The translations under genes were made by a program, and so were the position numbers. Shown here piece after piece: positions 18,801-30,625 of a stretch of 64,000 nt of DNA. Where the stretch lies: positions 23,767,791 to 23,831,790 of the forward strand of contig OX336344.1 of the NCBI GenBank assembly GCA_946902875.1, written 5' to 3'. Position 1 is the stretch's first letter, and each line of letters starts with the position of its first letter. Source of the DNA: Nematopogon swammerdamellus. Lineage: Eukaryota > Arthropoda > Insecta > Lepidoptera > Adelidae. The notes below the pieces were generated by a model. It saw nothing but the letters and a program-made list of their open reading frames with translations. It was not told where the DNA came from and did not search any database.

Positions 18801-21800
18801 TAGAAGATGACGCCAATGGATCGCACCACAGATCTACCGAGGATGACATAATATTGTTATGTTACTTTGAGTAGAAATAACGATTAAGATAATATTTTAG
18901 AGTAACGAGTAACGACTGTGACGGCCATAAATGTTAGAGCGTATGAGACTAGATAGAAAATGTGATAAAAACTAAAATCGTGATCGGCGCACCCTCGCTG
19001 GAGACGCTAAACCTCCAATATCTCCCCATCAGCGGAGCGAACTCACCCCATAAGTCACGCAAGTTCCTAATCCGTTTTCACCAGCACGCGGCACACGTGC
19101 ACACAGCCACACGTGCGCCCGCTACGTACACGAGTCATAAATATAAGTGGTTTAGAGACGTGCAAACACATTAAATCAAGAACCCGCAGTTCGTAAGGAC
19201 GATAGACTCTCTGCTTACTGCGGGCGGGCTGCGCGGGCGGGCTTGGCGTGGAGGTAGTCACTGGTGGGGAGGCGCCTCAACTTGTGTTCACTTGCAGCTG
19301 GTGAGCCCGCTCGGAGCAGTCGCTCTGCTGGACGCAGCAGAAACGCGAACTCGCGAACAAGACTGGGTTCCCAGCGCACACAATTACATTATATCCGCAA
19401 TTTTCATTTTTCTTATATTGGATTTAGCCATCGACCGCGAGCATGATGGCTGGCCGGCAAGGCGATGGCTGGCCCTGGCGTGATGCTCGTGAACCGGTGC
19501 TGTTTGTAGAGGCTGGCCTGCTCCAATTGGCAACATTATATATTTTATATGTTAGGCATATATGTTGAAAAGGAACTATGCTATCGGTCATGAATTGTTG
19601 GATTTTTCGCAGATTGATTGATTTTCATGATGTATATTTCTTTTTGGTTTTTGACCTTGTTATTCCTCGTATGACAATACTATAATAATGTTTATATGTT
19701 GACTAATTGTGATTCTAACTGCATAATAAATTTTGAACTTTGACAGGGTGCAACCTGTACGTTAATTTATTCTGCTAACCCATACTAAAATATTATTTTG
19801 ACAAATTGATAGGTACTTTATGTATCAAATTTATTAATTTATTTTGACATTGTGGTATGTCATTTTAACTACAAAGCGGTAGATATGTAAATTTACTAAC
19901 TGACATGATTTTATATTATGATATGTATCAAACATTTCTGACAAAGGCTTTACACGCCTGATTTTATTTTTACCTTTACTTTTGTTTTATGTGGTCAGAA
20001 TTATCAAGCTTAAACTATAGTTATTCTAGCTCTCAAATCGTAGTTTGCCACTGTAAGCGGTGTACATAATCTTTGTGGGTGCAATCGAACCGGTTTAAAA
20101 AACAAAATAATTATGACAAATTCAAGTATAGTGTCATGCATGACCCCACGAATGATGAATAAACAATAAAGAAGCAGACGCGCCGTACGCGATCTCGGCG
20201 CCCCCTCTAAATTCGCCACTGGCTAGGAACCACGCAACTGTGAAAGCAGCCGCAAGCCTCGTCTGCGCTCCAGCGCGATTAGTTGTTCGTGGAGAGACTC
20301 GAACACCGCGCTATTCATAAAGCATTGAACGTTAAAGATAACGAAAATGAAAACAAAAATACATTAAAAACATTTTAACTTATTATAACTATGAATGTAT
20401 TTGTATAAATTATTAAAATGTTAAACTGTCTCTTATTGTTGTATATCGCTTCACATCGATCCGACCCGGCACTGAAGCAGTAGTTCGGTTTCCTGTTCGT
20501 ACGCGTAGCGTGCCTAGTACCGACACCAATTGCGTATGGAATAGTCGCTCGTAGCGCTTAACACCCGGCGGATTCACATAAACTTAGATAGTAATTACCT
20601 TATTGTTTACACACCTTTGTGATTTATTTGGGGGTTCAACTAGTCGACGAAAACGTATGCTGTGTTTAGCGAGCTAACATAAACTTACAAGATTTAGGTA
20701 TGGATGTCACAAGGTCATTAAGAAATGCTCTTATCAAAGATTTAAAGACGGACCGATTAAATTTATTTTTGCTATCGACAGGGCATTAAGGTGATCCCCT
20801 CAAGGAAAAATGCAAAATACTCACTCACTACATTTTTCCAAGCATCTCTAGGCCTCAGAGGCTAGAGATTGTTTAGTAGTTACGATGGGGCTGGCATAGT
20901 CGACAGGCGGCTAAAGCCCTATTTCGTCAAGTAGAAAAAAAAGGCTATTCATAAATTTATTGTAAGTCTTGAAAACCTTTCCCAAATATTATATTAACGG
21001 AAAACAGCTTTCATAAATAAAACACGAATTTGATGAAATTTAGAAAGAATGACTCGGGCTGTGAACACAAGATTCCAGCAGTGGCGACTAGCGACAGGCG
21101 AGCGACAGGAAGGTAGGTAGTAGTAGTGGGAGCGGGTTGGGCGGGCGCGCGCGACTCGGCTCGCGCGGTAATGGCGCGGAAAATATTGAGGATTTCCCGA
21201 TTCCCAGCTGTTTAGAGCGGAAGCACCGGCGGCAGCGGCGGGCGGGGGGCGGGGCGCGCGGGCGGTGCAGTGTGACGCGACCTCAGAGTCTCATCATGTG
21301 GGTATAATAGAGTGCGCGCGTGCTGCCTCGACCTTACTGCCAAACTAAACCAGCTGATGTATAACCGATGCGCTTCAAGTTTGCCGAAGCGTGCAGTGAA
21401 GACCCTGCGTCTTGCCCATGGATTAACCAGAAACATTCTGGTTCATCTATGGTCCTGCTGCTCGACGAAATCCCCGCTACCCAGCTAGCTACCGACAGCA
21501 ACGCCACAGCCGCCGCGCCGCGCCGCGCCGGCGCCGCCGCCGCCCTCGCTAATAACAAATTTGAAGATAGCAAAACTTTTTTGTTTTTGTTTTTCCATTC
21601 GCGAAGTCACAGCGTCGCCGGCGAACATGAATCAGAGCAGTTCATGTGTAAACTGTGACGCGCGATACCAAATCGCAATTCACTTCAGCTCCGGTGTAGA
21701 TGTTTGCACATGAATAGTGTGGTGAGCTCGCGCTAAGCGCCGAGTTAGTGCCGGTGCTTACTGTTGATACAGCGAGGCGAGGCGCACTCGCGCCCTGCGT

Positions 21801-22615
21801 GATTAGTCTGAGGACACGGCGCGGCTTACGCGAGTTAGGCGCGCTCTCGTGCCACTGTTTTATTGCGACGGCGCGCGTGCGGTGGATCAACGGAGGCTTT
21901 GATTGAATGCGGAGGCCTCGCCCCCCTCGCGCCGTCTGTACAGTAGATACTGTGCCTACTGTGTCGCGCCAGGCTCGCAGTAAGTCGTACGCTTCCGTTT
22001 CGCTCACGCGCGATTACTTGGCTATTGTACCTTGAGACTGTATACACGAAAACCATCAGAAGTAGAAACAAAACATATATGGCATCCGCGGTAGGCATAA
22101 TGTTTAACATTTTCATTTGTATTCCTTCCCTTGCCCATTACTAGGTGGTAGGCTCAAATTTTAGCCTACTGGGTTGATACCACCGTACTGGAAGTAAGAT
22201 GTCCGCAGAGTAACCTGGGCTGTGTGTGTTGTCCTCTAGTCTCGCCTCTAGTCCAGATAACCAGCAATCCAAAAGGAAGTTTTCGGTATGGCACGTACCT
22301 TCTCGGAGGTGATATTGGCTGGTCCGAACGAAAATACGAGCAGCGCAGTGGAAACGGTTAGGTGATTGTTAACGAGGCACTGCAGGGGAGCTGAAGGAAG
22401 GGTGAAGCGCGGCAGGTAGGGGTACAGGTTGGTAGGCGCGCGCGTCTCAACGCCTCAAACTCTAAATGAAACCTCAAACGGAAAGCCGCTCGCTGTATCC
22501 AGTCAGTCAGTTCTTCGTGCAAAGTTCGCCACAGACGCCTCCGCGGCGGCGCACACGGAGAATATCAGTAGAGCGGCGGCGGCGCACGCCTAGCACGCGG
22601 CGTTGTTGATCTTTT
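18801..22615. other. Long noncoding stretch (probably intronic)
   Basis: No exon can be supported. GC islands lie at 21090-21270, 21500-21545, 21720-21960 and 22430-22600. 22135-22200 has a partial inverted match to family D (CTAGGTGGTAGG, GTTGATACCACC). 20780-20900 has a short inverted pair of no clear type. An acceptor-like TTCACTTGCAG at 19287-19297 precedes a 62-codon frame with a hydrophobic stretch, which I rejected as too weak. Confidence 0.45.
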
Positions 22616-22690
22616 TTGTGTTTCCGTATCCGTACGGAAGCCTATTACTAAGCCTACGCCGTCTGTCTGTCTGTCTGTTCGAGGGATATT
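22616..22690 (-). repeat. SINE-like 3' fragment, minus strand
   Basis: TTCCGTATCCGTACGGAAGCC, CTATTACTAAGCC and the CTGTCTGTCTGTCTG run are the reverse complement of the tail at 6980-7020. Confidence 0.65.
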
Positions 22691-22784
22691 TTATTGCGTT
22701 CACTCAAATTCATCATAACCTACAATGCCACGAGCTCGCCAATACCCGCGCAGCTCTTAGTGTTTATATTTTATTTATTTAGCG

Positions 22785-23185
22785 ATCCCCCGACTCCTTA
22801 AAGTAACTAAACGGAAATTATTTTTGACTTTTAAGGGGTCGGGGGTATTCTAAATGTGTCTCCGCGAAATTTGTAATTCAACTTTTATTCCAAGCTTTAA
22901 AAAAAAACAAGTCGGTCCATCTCTTGGACGTGATTTTTTTATTACTTCATAATTACTTGATTGATTACTAAACATAGCTAAGAACAATCCCGGTTAAACC
23001 AGCTTTCTAATAAAAAAACCGCATCCAAATCGGCCCATCACACACACACCCACCCTAAACACCCGCACACACCCTCACCACACCCTCTCCCGTACCCACA
23101 CACACACACATGCGCGCGCGCACACAGGCATACAGACGGAGGTGGCAAACTTATAACACCCCTCTTTTTCGTCGGGGATTAAAAA
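22785..23185 (+). repeat. Family E dispersed repeat
   Basis: It matches 55150-55535 in order: TTTAGCGATCCCCCGACTCC, ACGGAAATTATTTTTGACTT, GTCGGGGGT, a CCGCATCCAAATCGGCCCATC block, a CA-rich run, CTTATAACACCCCTCTTTTT and TCGTCGGGGATTA. This copy lacks the big inverted duplication seen at 55 kb. Confidence 0.75.
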
Positions 23186-23629
23186 TACAATGGAGTGCGA
23201 AATCGCGCCCACCTCCGCAACTCCTCGCACGCATTTTACTAGAAATGAGAGCGAGCAATATCTCCTCTCCATGTATCTGCTCCGTGCGACCGCACCTCAA
23301 ACTTGCTGGAGAAGCCGTGCGGTGGTGGCTGCGGAGGCTGCAGTCACCCCGCCGCCGCAGCCCGTGCGCCGCCGCCGCCGCGCCCCTAGGTAACCGCGGC
23401 CGCGGCACAAGCCACCTCATATTTGTTTATTTAGTGGTCTGCATGATATTGTGAGGAGGGTCCTGGCTAAATTCTACGATATTAGGGGTATTAAGAAGCA
23501 ATTCCTCCTGGTGATAATATTTATTTTACGAAGATTTAAAACAATAATGTATTCCATCGCGTTGGACTTCATAGCAAATCACGGTTGAGTACATCACCAA
23601 CACCCATGATAATAAGCCCATAACACCTT
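23186..23629. other. Noncoding sequence with a GC island
   Basis: 23320-23410 is a CCGCCG-rich island. No gene supported. Confidence 0.45.
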
Positions 23630-23880
23630 GGTGAACTAGGCGCCATGACAATGCTTCCCTTTGGTCGTGCCGACTACACTGAACTGGACAGATAGCAGAA
23701 CTATTTACCTTCTTTCATTCAGGCCGAGCTTTCATTTAGTGCGGTGGTACCAACTCGAGCTATTTAAACCCTACCACCTAGGAAGGTAAGAAGGGAAAGG
23801 ACCGACATTTTTAAACTGGGTCCGAACGGTAAGTGAAGGTATGCATTCACGTAATTCTTTTGTCAGAAAAAAACTCATTG
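23630..23880 (+). repeat. Family D dispersed repeat
   Basis: TTGGTGAACTAGGCGCCATG, TTGGTCGTGCCGACTACACT, GAACTGGACAGATAG and GGTGGTACCAACTCGAGC match the copies at 18.6 and 59.6 kb. It runs directly into the tRNA-like sequence at 23881-23954, so the two may be parts of one composite element. Confidence 0.65.
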
Positions 23881-23954
23881 GCAAGCCGACCGGATTCGAA
23901 CCTCGAACCTATCGCAAGAGAAGCCAACGTCCAGACCTCTCGGCTACCCGCCGC
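23881..23954 (-). pseudogene. tRNA-like SINE head
   Basis: The minus strand reads GCGGGTAGCCGAGAGGTCTGG (box A region), later GGTTCGAATCC (box B), 74 nt overall. The acceptor stem does not pair well, so it is not a convincing functional tRNA. tRNA-derived SINE heads of this kind are common in moths (general knowledge). Confidence 0.6.
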
Positions 23955-25309
23955 TTAAGGTTTTTGAATGTTTCTTAATCGGAACTTACGCCCTTCCATT
24001 CTGAGTGATCGTTCTACCGCAGATATATGTTGCTATTCGTTCGCAGACAGTCTGAATATTTGTCTGTGATTTGCCTATATATTTGTCTGAAGTATTTCTG
24101 GCCCTTAATAGTGCCCTCCCCGCTATCCGGGTCCCTGATCTTTCCCCGCCCCTCTCGCTGCGCCCTGACAATGCGGCGAGTGTGATGTTTACAGAGAGTA
24201 CGCACACGCACCGAGATTGTAAACACTTTAGTTACCCAGACACAATGTATTGCTGCCTTCTGTCGCCTCGTGTAGTCAGAATATCTTGTATCTGTATCAG
24301 ATGTTCCTGCGGCGGCGGCGCGCGGCGGCCGGTCGGGGCGGATAGACCTCTATTCAACTGAGTTTAATTTGCATGAAACAAAATCTCCTTCCTAGGGAGG
24401 CGTATGGGGCAAATTGGGAAAACGGAGGTAAGTTTCAAAGATACTCGTACTTTGCACTACCGTCAAAAAATATAAATCAAGTGGAAATTATATAGAGATT
24501 TAAGATGAGTTGAAGATGCAAAGGTAGTTTCTTTATTGCAATATGGTTTTAGAAGTATACAGAGTGATTTCATTAAACTATACATATAAAAGAAAAAAGA
24601 ACAACCCCGGACCAGTGATATGAATGGGATCTGTAAATCAGGTTGATAAATAAAAAATCTCATCCATATCATCGTTGAAGATGACCTGAAATTTAACATA
24701 TCTTTTTCACAGATGTTTTAAATTCGTAATTTTGGGAGTAGCTAGAGGAGAAATCAACTAAAGTAAAAGAAACGTATTGTTATTATTAAAAGTTGAAAGG
24801 TATGGGATAATGTGTTTGTCATTAAGTTAGCAACGAAGAAGAATGAGAATACGATAGTATCAGCATATGTTGTGGGGGAACAAGCAGACTGTTCCACATT
24901 TTGCCGTATAAGTGCTTGAGTGAGTGTGGATCGGCGGGGGCGGGAGGAGCAGTGGGTTGAGGAGGGGGGGTTGGTGAATGTTAGAAGTTGGCTCACCCCG
25001 CTTCGAACTTTGTTGATTCCTTATTATCTCACTCAACCGGTGGCAGCCAGGGCGACGACGGCGGCGGAGACAAAAACACAAACACTTGAAGAAAAAACTT
25101 GTCCTAACCGCGGCGCGGCGGCGGCGGCGGGGCGGCGCGCCGCGTGCGGCCTCCGCTACCAGATACTTTTTATTTGCTATACTTACGAAGGTTTTGTATT
25201 ATCTACACAGCCTCACTGCCTCCAGTAAGTACATATATTCATAGTCAGCGAAACCGAAGACTTTCCTGTAGAGTTACGTATTGTTTTTTTTTATTGCTTC
25301 CGAACTGGG
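23955..25309. other. Noncoding sequence
   Basis: No gene supported. A GC patch at 24310-24345 and another at 25050-25155 lie in otherwise AT-rich DNA. Confidence 0.45.
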
Positions 25310-25420
25310 TGGCTGTGATTGAGGCCGGAGCCCCGGGCGCAGCCAATTTCACCCCATTGGAGGTGCCAGTCCGGCTTGAAGGCGGATTAATATCGCTGGG
25401 GAAAGGCCATTAACCCTTGA
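25310..25420 (+). repeat. Family I short dispersed repeat
   Basis: GGAGCCCCGGGCGCAGCCAA and ATTTCACCCC recur inverted at 13170-13200; a related GGAGCCCCAGGCGCAGGCGC block lies at 41858. It is followed by ACTGGTATCGT twice around a TCGTAAATTTTACGA palindrome (25425-25455). Confidence 0.5.
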
Positions 25421-26394
25421 CTGGTATCGTAAATTTTACGATCGTAACTGGTATCGTGGGGTATTTGTGGCCCCCACTGAAAATTACTTTCTAGCAGGCT
25501 AGTTTCAATGGAGAGCCTGGGTAATATACTAATACTAGTTCGTAAATGTTAAATAATACTCTCATTTTATTTAATTAACTTGATTCTATTACTTTCTTTT
25601 CACTAAATGTATCTTCTACAAGAGATCACAATAAAGTTAAAAAAAAAATAATATTTTTTTAAGTGCCTACAAAAACTCTAAAAAGATTAACTTAACTTTT
25701 CAATATAACTATAATTTTTTTCTTATATAGTATGAACTAATTATGAAATAGAACTCAATCACATGCCTCTCCATATCAAATTAAAAAAAAACACATGTAA
25801 TTCGTCTATAATGTTGTGTTGCCGAGTACGCGGAGACACAGGTGGATTCTTAGACCACTTGTATCTGTTCAGCTAACTATATCAGATTTCTTAAAAAATC
25901 TCCTAGTACCTAACAGGAGCACGGGAGCGTGAGACGAGATTCGATTAGTAGTAGATGGTCATGGCCTACAGGGCTTCAACTCCGGACGACACGACGGCGA
26001 CGCGTCGTCCACGCACAGGTTCACTGGAGAGCGGAATAGCGTAGAGTCGGAGAGCAGGCAGAGTGCGGGGGCGGGCGGGGGCGGCATTCTCGCTGTCCGC
26101 ACCCCGTGTCTGGCTGGCTCGACCGGGCCGCCCGCCGCCGCCGCAACCACTCCCGCTCGCCTTGCAGCTGTGTCCGTTACACGCGCTCGTGCCGCGCCGA
26201 GCGAGCGCGAGCGGAGCCGACGTACATACATACAGCGCGTAGCGTACACAGTACACACCGAGTCTACATACACCGAGAGACATCGCCCCGACGCGTCACC
26301 TCATTCCGGACACCGATCGTGGCATTGTGCCACAGTCACCACTTTCAAATAATTCAACTCAATGTACTCAGTCCCGAGACTCATTACATTATAT
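25421..26394. other. Noncoding sequence
   Basis: AT-rich to about 25900, then a GC island (25970-26270) whose open frames on both strands look like composition artefacts. Confidence 0.45.
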
Positions 26395-26698
26395 ACATAC
26401 ATATCACACACGCTGAATCACAACAATCGGGGTAAGCAGAGTAATCGGTGTTGTGCTGCAAGAACTCTGGTAAATTATAGCACAACACCGACCACCACGT
26501 TTCCTAAAGTACTCGGACAAGATTCAATCAATCAAGCAGCAAGTAAGGCACGAAGACCCACCTGCTGTATGACTCGGTGGAAGTGGCGAGCCTGTCGTCC
26601 TTTAGCACGGCATCTTGTCCTTATCCCTTAGTCGCCTTTTACGACTTGCACGGGGAGAGATGCAGTGAGGCTATTCTTTTTAAGTACCGGCCCCACAC
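26395..26698 (-). mobile_element. Family A retroposon, near full-length
   Basis: Reverse-strand match to 61910-62285. It starts with TACATACATA (the tail end), then GCTGAATCACAACAATCGGG, the conserved 13-bp stem around CGGTGTTGTGCTG, GGCACGAAGACCCACCTGC, CCTTATCCCTTAGTCGCC, and ends at the CCGGCCCCACAC terminus. Confidence 0.85.
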
Positions 26699-26814
26699 CA
26701 ACGCCCCACACGGTACTCAGTCATCTCATAACTACACACTTGTTCACGTACGAACTGTTTTGCATTGGAATTCAGCAGTGTTACAAGTAGTTACCTATAG
26801 TTAGAAATACTAAT

Positions 26815-26950
26815 TTTATAACTGACTACGAAAAACGAAGGAAAGAACAAGAACGTTGATCTTATCAATCAACTTTCTTGTTCTTTGTTGTTACAGTCGG
26901 ACTCCCTGTCTATTCCAATCCTTCTACTAGACTAATCCTACTAGACTAGA
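26815..26950. repeat. Family F dispersed repeat with hairpin
   Basis: Same order as 8510-8660 (ACTGACTACGAAAA..., ACAGTCGGACTCCCTGTCTA, CCAATCCTTCTAC). It contains an inverted pair: AAAGAACAAGAACGTTGATC and GATCAACTTTCTTGTTCTTT-like. Confidence 0.6.
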
Positions 26951-27409
26951 AGCCTGCTTCTATCTACACCAAAAGTGTATGTAGCGACACGAGAGGAGGT
27001 CGCGATTTACATAGATTGTACATGACGTAACCAGAGACAGCGGCGGCGCCCGCTCTCTGTGTCCGCCGCTCCAGCTTTTATTTTGTAGATAAGTATTTTT
27101 TTCCAATGCAATCCACTTTGCATTGTTCCTCCCCTGCCCCACCCCCGCCTTTTCATCTTACCCCCGCCCCCGTGTTCTCATGAACAGAAGCGGCGCAGCC
27201 CGTGCGGACTATCTTGTCGGACTTGATTTCTTTGTTGCGTTTTTAAATATCGAAAAATGCCTTCGCTACTTTTCTCGCTGATCGAGCGGAGTTTATTCAC
27301 TTGTTGAATTTGAGACTATCTAATATCATGGAGACCACAAATCATGTTCGAAGGCACCTACTAATTCAGCGAGATGTTCAGGGCTGGCTGACATCGCGGG
27401 CGCGCGCGT
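26951..27409. other. Noncoding sequence
   Basis: No gene supported; two pyrimidine/CCCCGCC-rich stretches near 27120-27170. Confidence 0.45.
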
Positions 27410-27540
27410 GCTGGGTGTGTGGGTGTGTGTGTGTGTAGGTGTGGGTGTTGGTGTGGGTGTTGGTGTGGATGTATGTGGGTGTGGGTGTGTGGGTGAGGGT
27501 GTGTGGGTGCGGGTGTGTGGGTGCGGGTGTGTAGTTGGTG
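27410..27540. repeat. GT/GGTGTG-rich low-complexity tract
   Basis: Imperfect repeats of GGTGTGGGTGTTGGTGTG and GTGTGGGTGCG. The Thr-Pro-His-rich frame on the other strand and the Val-Gly-Cys frame on this strand are products of this repeat. Confidence 0.85.
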
Positions 27541-27599
27541 ATGCAACCAACCATGTCAGGTTACTCAATACAAGTTATTTACATTATAATAATTTATTT

Positions 27600-27910
27600 C
27601 GTTACTAGCTTTTGCCCGCGGCTTCGCTCGCGTGAAATTCGTATTTAAAAAGAAGAAAGTAAGTAAGTAAGTAAGTAGAAGGCCGAGCTGCGTAGGAACG
27701 CAGGAAATAAAGGTAACGCAGGAGAGTTACCTTTATTTATTTCGGCGCGCGGAACAATTCGGTTTGTATGAGAGTCATCATCTTAGCGTATCCGGAACTC
27801 AATTTTATTTAGCCTATCCTGTGTCACGTATGTAGTTAAATGTGCTTGTACTAAGTTTCATCAAATTCGGATCATCGGTCTAAGAGTTATTTACATACAT
27901 ACATACAGAA
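27600..27910 (+). mobile_element. SINE-like element starting TAGCTTTTGCCCGCGGCTTC
   Basis: It begins with the very common lepidopteran opening TTTGCCCGCGGCTTCGCTCG and continues with GTATCCGGAACTCAATTTTA, TTTCATCAAATTCGGATCA and a TACATACATACAGA end. It contains a (GTAA)5 run and a perfect 13-bp hairpin (AAATAAAGGTAAC and its complement, 27705-27738). A related copy lies at 52665-52890. Confidence 0.7.
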
Positions 27911-28575
27911 AATATTTCTAAAAGTCGTTAATTTAGTTTTAGTATTATACATAGAGCCTACAAACGCAGTATCTCATAAAACAAAGTAACTTACTCCATG
28001 ATCATCCCTTACAGATTTATTATTAGTAGGTGGATAGTTAGATAAATAGAAATACGTTATTTCTTTTTATAATTTTTTTTTGTTATTTCTCCAAAACAAA
28101 TTACACTAAAAACTATCAGAAACTCCCGGAGCAGGAGTGAGCGATGTGCGTCGCGAGGTCCCGCCCCGCCCCTGCTTGCAACAAGGAAGATTGCACTAAG
28201 CTGTAAACAGAGACAGTTTGCTTGTAGTTTTCTAATTCGTTTTGTTGGCGAGATGTTCAAGTAGTGCGGATTGCTTCGCTCGGCGGCGCGGCGCGGCGGC
28301 GCCGGGCGGCGGCGGGCGGGCGGGCGCCGCATGAGGAGGCTTCATTTACATCAACACAGCGCTTTCATTCAAGTTGCCCTTCCAATTTAAATATAAATAT
28401 TAAATAATGTGCGAATGAAATATTGTATGGCGCCTACATGTCTAAGATTACTGTAGATATGCTTTAGATATATTCATTTAATTAACATGGAGTGTTTTAT
28501 TATTTACGAAAAATTAATTTGTCTTTAAGTGAATACTTGATATATTACATTTATAAACACGCACGCACTCCCTGC
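27911..28575. other. Noncoding sequence with a GC island
   Basis: 28270-28335 is GGCGGGCGG-rich; flanks are AT-rich. No gene supported. Confidence 0.45.
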
Positions 28576-28675
28576 CCATCTATTTCCTCCCAAGTACAGC
28601 CCATAGGAATCATTAGACACCTGCTTGAGGTGAAACGATGCCACATATCGCGCTATCCATAAAACAAAAACAAAA
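28576..28675 (+). mobile_element. LINE-A 3' end fragment with internal deletion
   Basis: It starts CCCATCTATTTCCTCCCAAG, matching 36950-36970 of LINE-A. It then skips about 85 bp to ATCATTAGACACCTGC and GCCACATATCGCGCTATCCA, then an A-rich tail. Confidence 0.75.
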
Positions 28676-28719
28676 AAAGCCACAGTTGCACTCCGGGAGT
28701 GCCGGCAGAAGTGAAAACA

Positions 28720-29490
28720 ACACCGTAACATTGCTTAAAAAAACAAAAAAAAATTCATGTTAAATTTAGTAGAACGGACAGACAAGCATTTGTTACGGAA
28801 CCCTACATTCATTTTGAAATAAATGTTAAATTTAGTAGAACGGACAGACATGCATTTGTTACGGAACCCTACATTCATTTTACAGAACTTAGTAGAATGG
28901 ACAGACATAAACGTGTTACGGAACCCTACTTTTATTATAAAATAACCGTCGGAGGACCTTGGTTGAAAATTGTAAAATTTAGTAGAACAAACAGACATGC
29001 ATTTGTTACGGAACCCTACATTCATTTTGAAATAAATGTTAAATTTAGTAGAACGGACAGACATGCATTTGTTACGGAACCCTACATTCATTTTGAAATA
29101 AATGTTAAATTTAGTAGAACGGACAGACATGCATTTGTTTCGGAACCCTACATTCATTTTGCAGAACTTAGTAGAATGGACAGACATAAACGTGTTACGA
29201 AACCCTACTTAACAGTTGCAATCCGGGAGTGCCGGCAGATCCCGTGCCCATCGTAACTTAACCCTTAATGCTACATTACTATAGTAATGTACATTACTTA
29301 AGGTTACATTTTAAATAATAATGACGCTGTCGCGGTGTCGCGAACAGAATTGATCCCGTGCCACTGTAACTTAACCCTTAATGCAATGACTTAAGGTTAC
29401 ATTTCGCTTTTCGAGACTGACGAGGACGCGATGACGCGAGTTTAAAATTTTTTACCCAAGCGCCGCTAAAGAAGTTTTCACTTAAAAAAT
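28720..29490. mobile_element. Family G element expanded by a tandem array
   Basis: The left edge (CCGTAACATTGCTTAAAAAA at 28723) and right part (AACTTAACCCTTAATGC..., AACAGAATTGATCCCG, GCGCCGCTAAAGAAGTTTT at 29461) match 8968-9312. Between them, instead of the tRNA-like module, is an array of GGACAGACA...GGAACCCTACATTCATTT units. CAGTTGCA(C/A)TCCGGGAGTG occurs on both sides of the array (28683 and 29214). The segment AACTTAACCCTTAATGC is also duplicated (29255 and 29369). Confidence 0.65.
28760..29215 (+). repeat. Composite tandem array of 66-, 57- and 90-bp units
   Basis: The anchor word TAGTAGAA occurs at 28767, 28833, 28890, 28980, 29046, 29112 and 29169, giving steps of 66, 57, 90, 66, 66 and 57 bp. 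Units share GGACAGACATGCATTTGTTA and CGGAACCCTACATTCATTTT. Because 66, 57 and 90 are all multiples of three, both strands stay open for 119-150 codons. I regard these frames as repeat artefacts, not genes. The GGAACCCTA word resembles the tail of the SINE at 15 kb. Confidence 0.85.
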
Positions 29491-29529
29491 CTATCCAACA
29501 TGTCTGAGTACGTACGCATCGCCAATCAA

Positions 29530-29870
29530 ATATTACATACATACATACACACCACACGCCGTATCCCGACAATCGGGGTGAGTAGAGTAATCTGTGTTGT
29601 GCTGCAAGTATTCTGGTAAATTACAGCACAACACCGACCACCACGTTTAGCAAAGTATTCGGACAAGATAACTCAGATCAGGCAGCAAGTAGACATGAAG
29701 GCCCGCCTGCTGCAAGACTCGGTGGGAACATCGTGCCAAGGTGAGAGGTGGCTAGCCTGTCGCCCTTATGCACGGCATCTTGTCCTTATCCCTTAGTCGC
29801 CTTTTACGACGTGCACGGGGAGATATGCAGTAGGGCTATTCTTATTAAGTACCGGCCCCACACAGTTCAC
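29530..29870 (-). mobile_element. Family A retroposon, near full-length
   Basis: Minus-strand copy from the TACATACATACA end through GTATCCCGACAATCGGGGTG, the conserved stem, GTGCCAAGGTGAGAGGTGGC, CCCTTAGTCGCCTTTTACGA and AAGTACCGGCCCCACACA. Confidence 0.85.
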
Positions 29871-30369
29871 ACCGCCAATCAAATATTTAAAGTTTAAAGG
29901 CTCTACATAAAAGGAGGCTTTGCTACTTCACGACAGGGAGGTCACAACAATATACTGTATCATGAAAGTACATAGAAATAAATAACAAATAATCTAAAAC
30001 GCACAAATAAACAAACTGAAACCAGTTGCAATGTTCATCGCGAACGTGAAAGTCCCAAAAGGCTTTACAGGAGTTACTCACACAGGCGATATCTCTTTCA
30101 GCCTAAGGTTTTATTTGCGATCAATAAGCATCGTATCATTATTAAATTGTAGGCGATCCTTCCCGGTCTCCCAGCGGCGCGAGTGCGCAGAGCTCACGAG
30201 CGCTCAGAGTCGGCTCCAGCCCTCCTCGCCTCGCTGCAGCCTAGTTGTCTCCACCTCGCGTCGCGCGCGACTATGTGCACTAGCGGCGTGGCGGCGCGGG
30301 CGGTCAAGTGCGAGACGGACTCGCGCATAGCTTCCGTGCCTGTCGTTTAATGAAATATCATTTTATTTT
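29871..30369. other. Noncoding sequence
   Basis: No gene supported; GC-rich from 30165 to 30320. Confidence 0.45.
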
Positions 30370-30625
30370 TTATAGTTAGCGCGACACGTGGCGCCGAGCC
30401 ACCCGTAAGGTATCTAACGATGATCATGGACATTCGATCGTATGCGGGGGTGGCGAATGCCATGCCGGCCTGACAGGTGCCTATTCACACCTCTCTTGAA
30501 GGACCCGAGACTGTACTTGGGGGAAATGTGTGGGCGGGGAGAGCGTTCCCGAGTTTACCGGTTCTGTGGAGGAAGAATCTTCAGAACAGATTGGTACGGA
30601 GCGTGGTGCGGAGGTGGAAAGGGCT
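30370..30625 (-). mobile_element. LINE-A 3' end fragment, minus strand
   Basis: Reverse complement of LINE-A 36870-37100: CGTGGCGCCGAGCCACCCGT, GGACATTCGATCGTATGCGG, GCCATGCCGGCCTGACAGGT, GACTGTACTTGGGGGAAAT and GTTTACCGGTTCTGT in order. It is 5'-truncated, with the A-tail end near 30370. Confidence 0.85.

Noticed and set aside
19298..19483. Acceptor-preceded open stretch with a hydrophobic segment (NYIISAIFIFLILDLAI)
   Set aside because: A good acceptor word, but the hydrophobic part comes from AT-rich sequence and continues into an unrelated GC-rich end; no family likeness.
28735..29256. 150-codon and 119-codon repeat proteins on opposite strands
   Set aside because: Both follow from a noncoding array whose steps are multiples of three.
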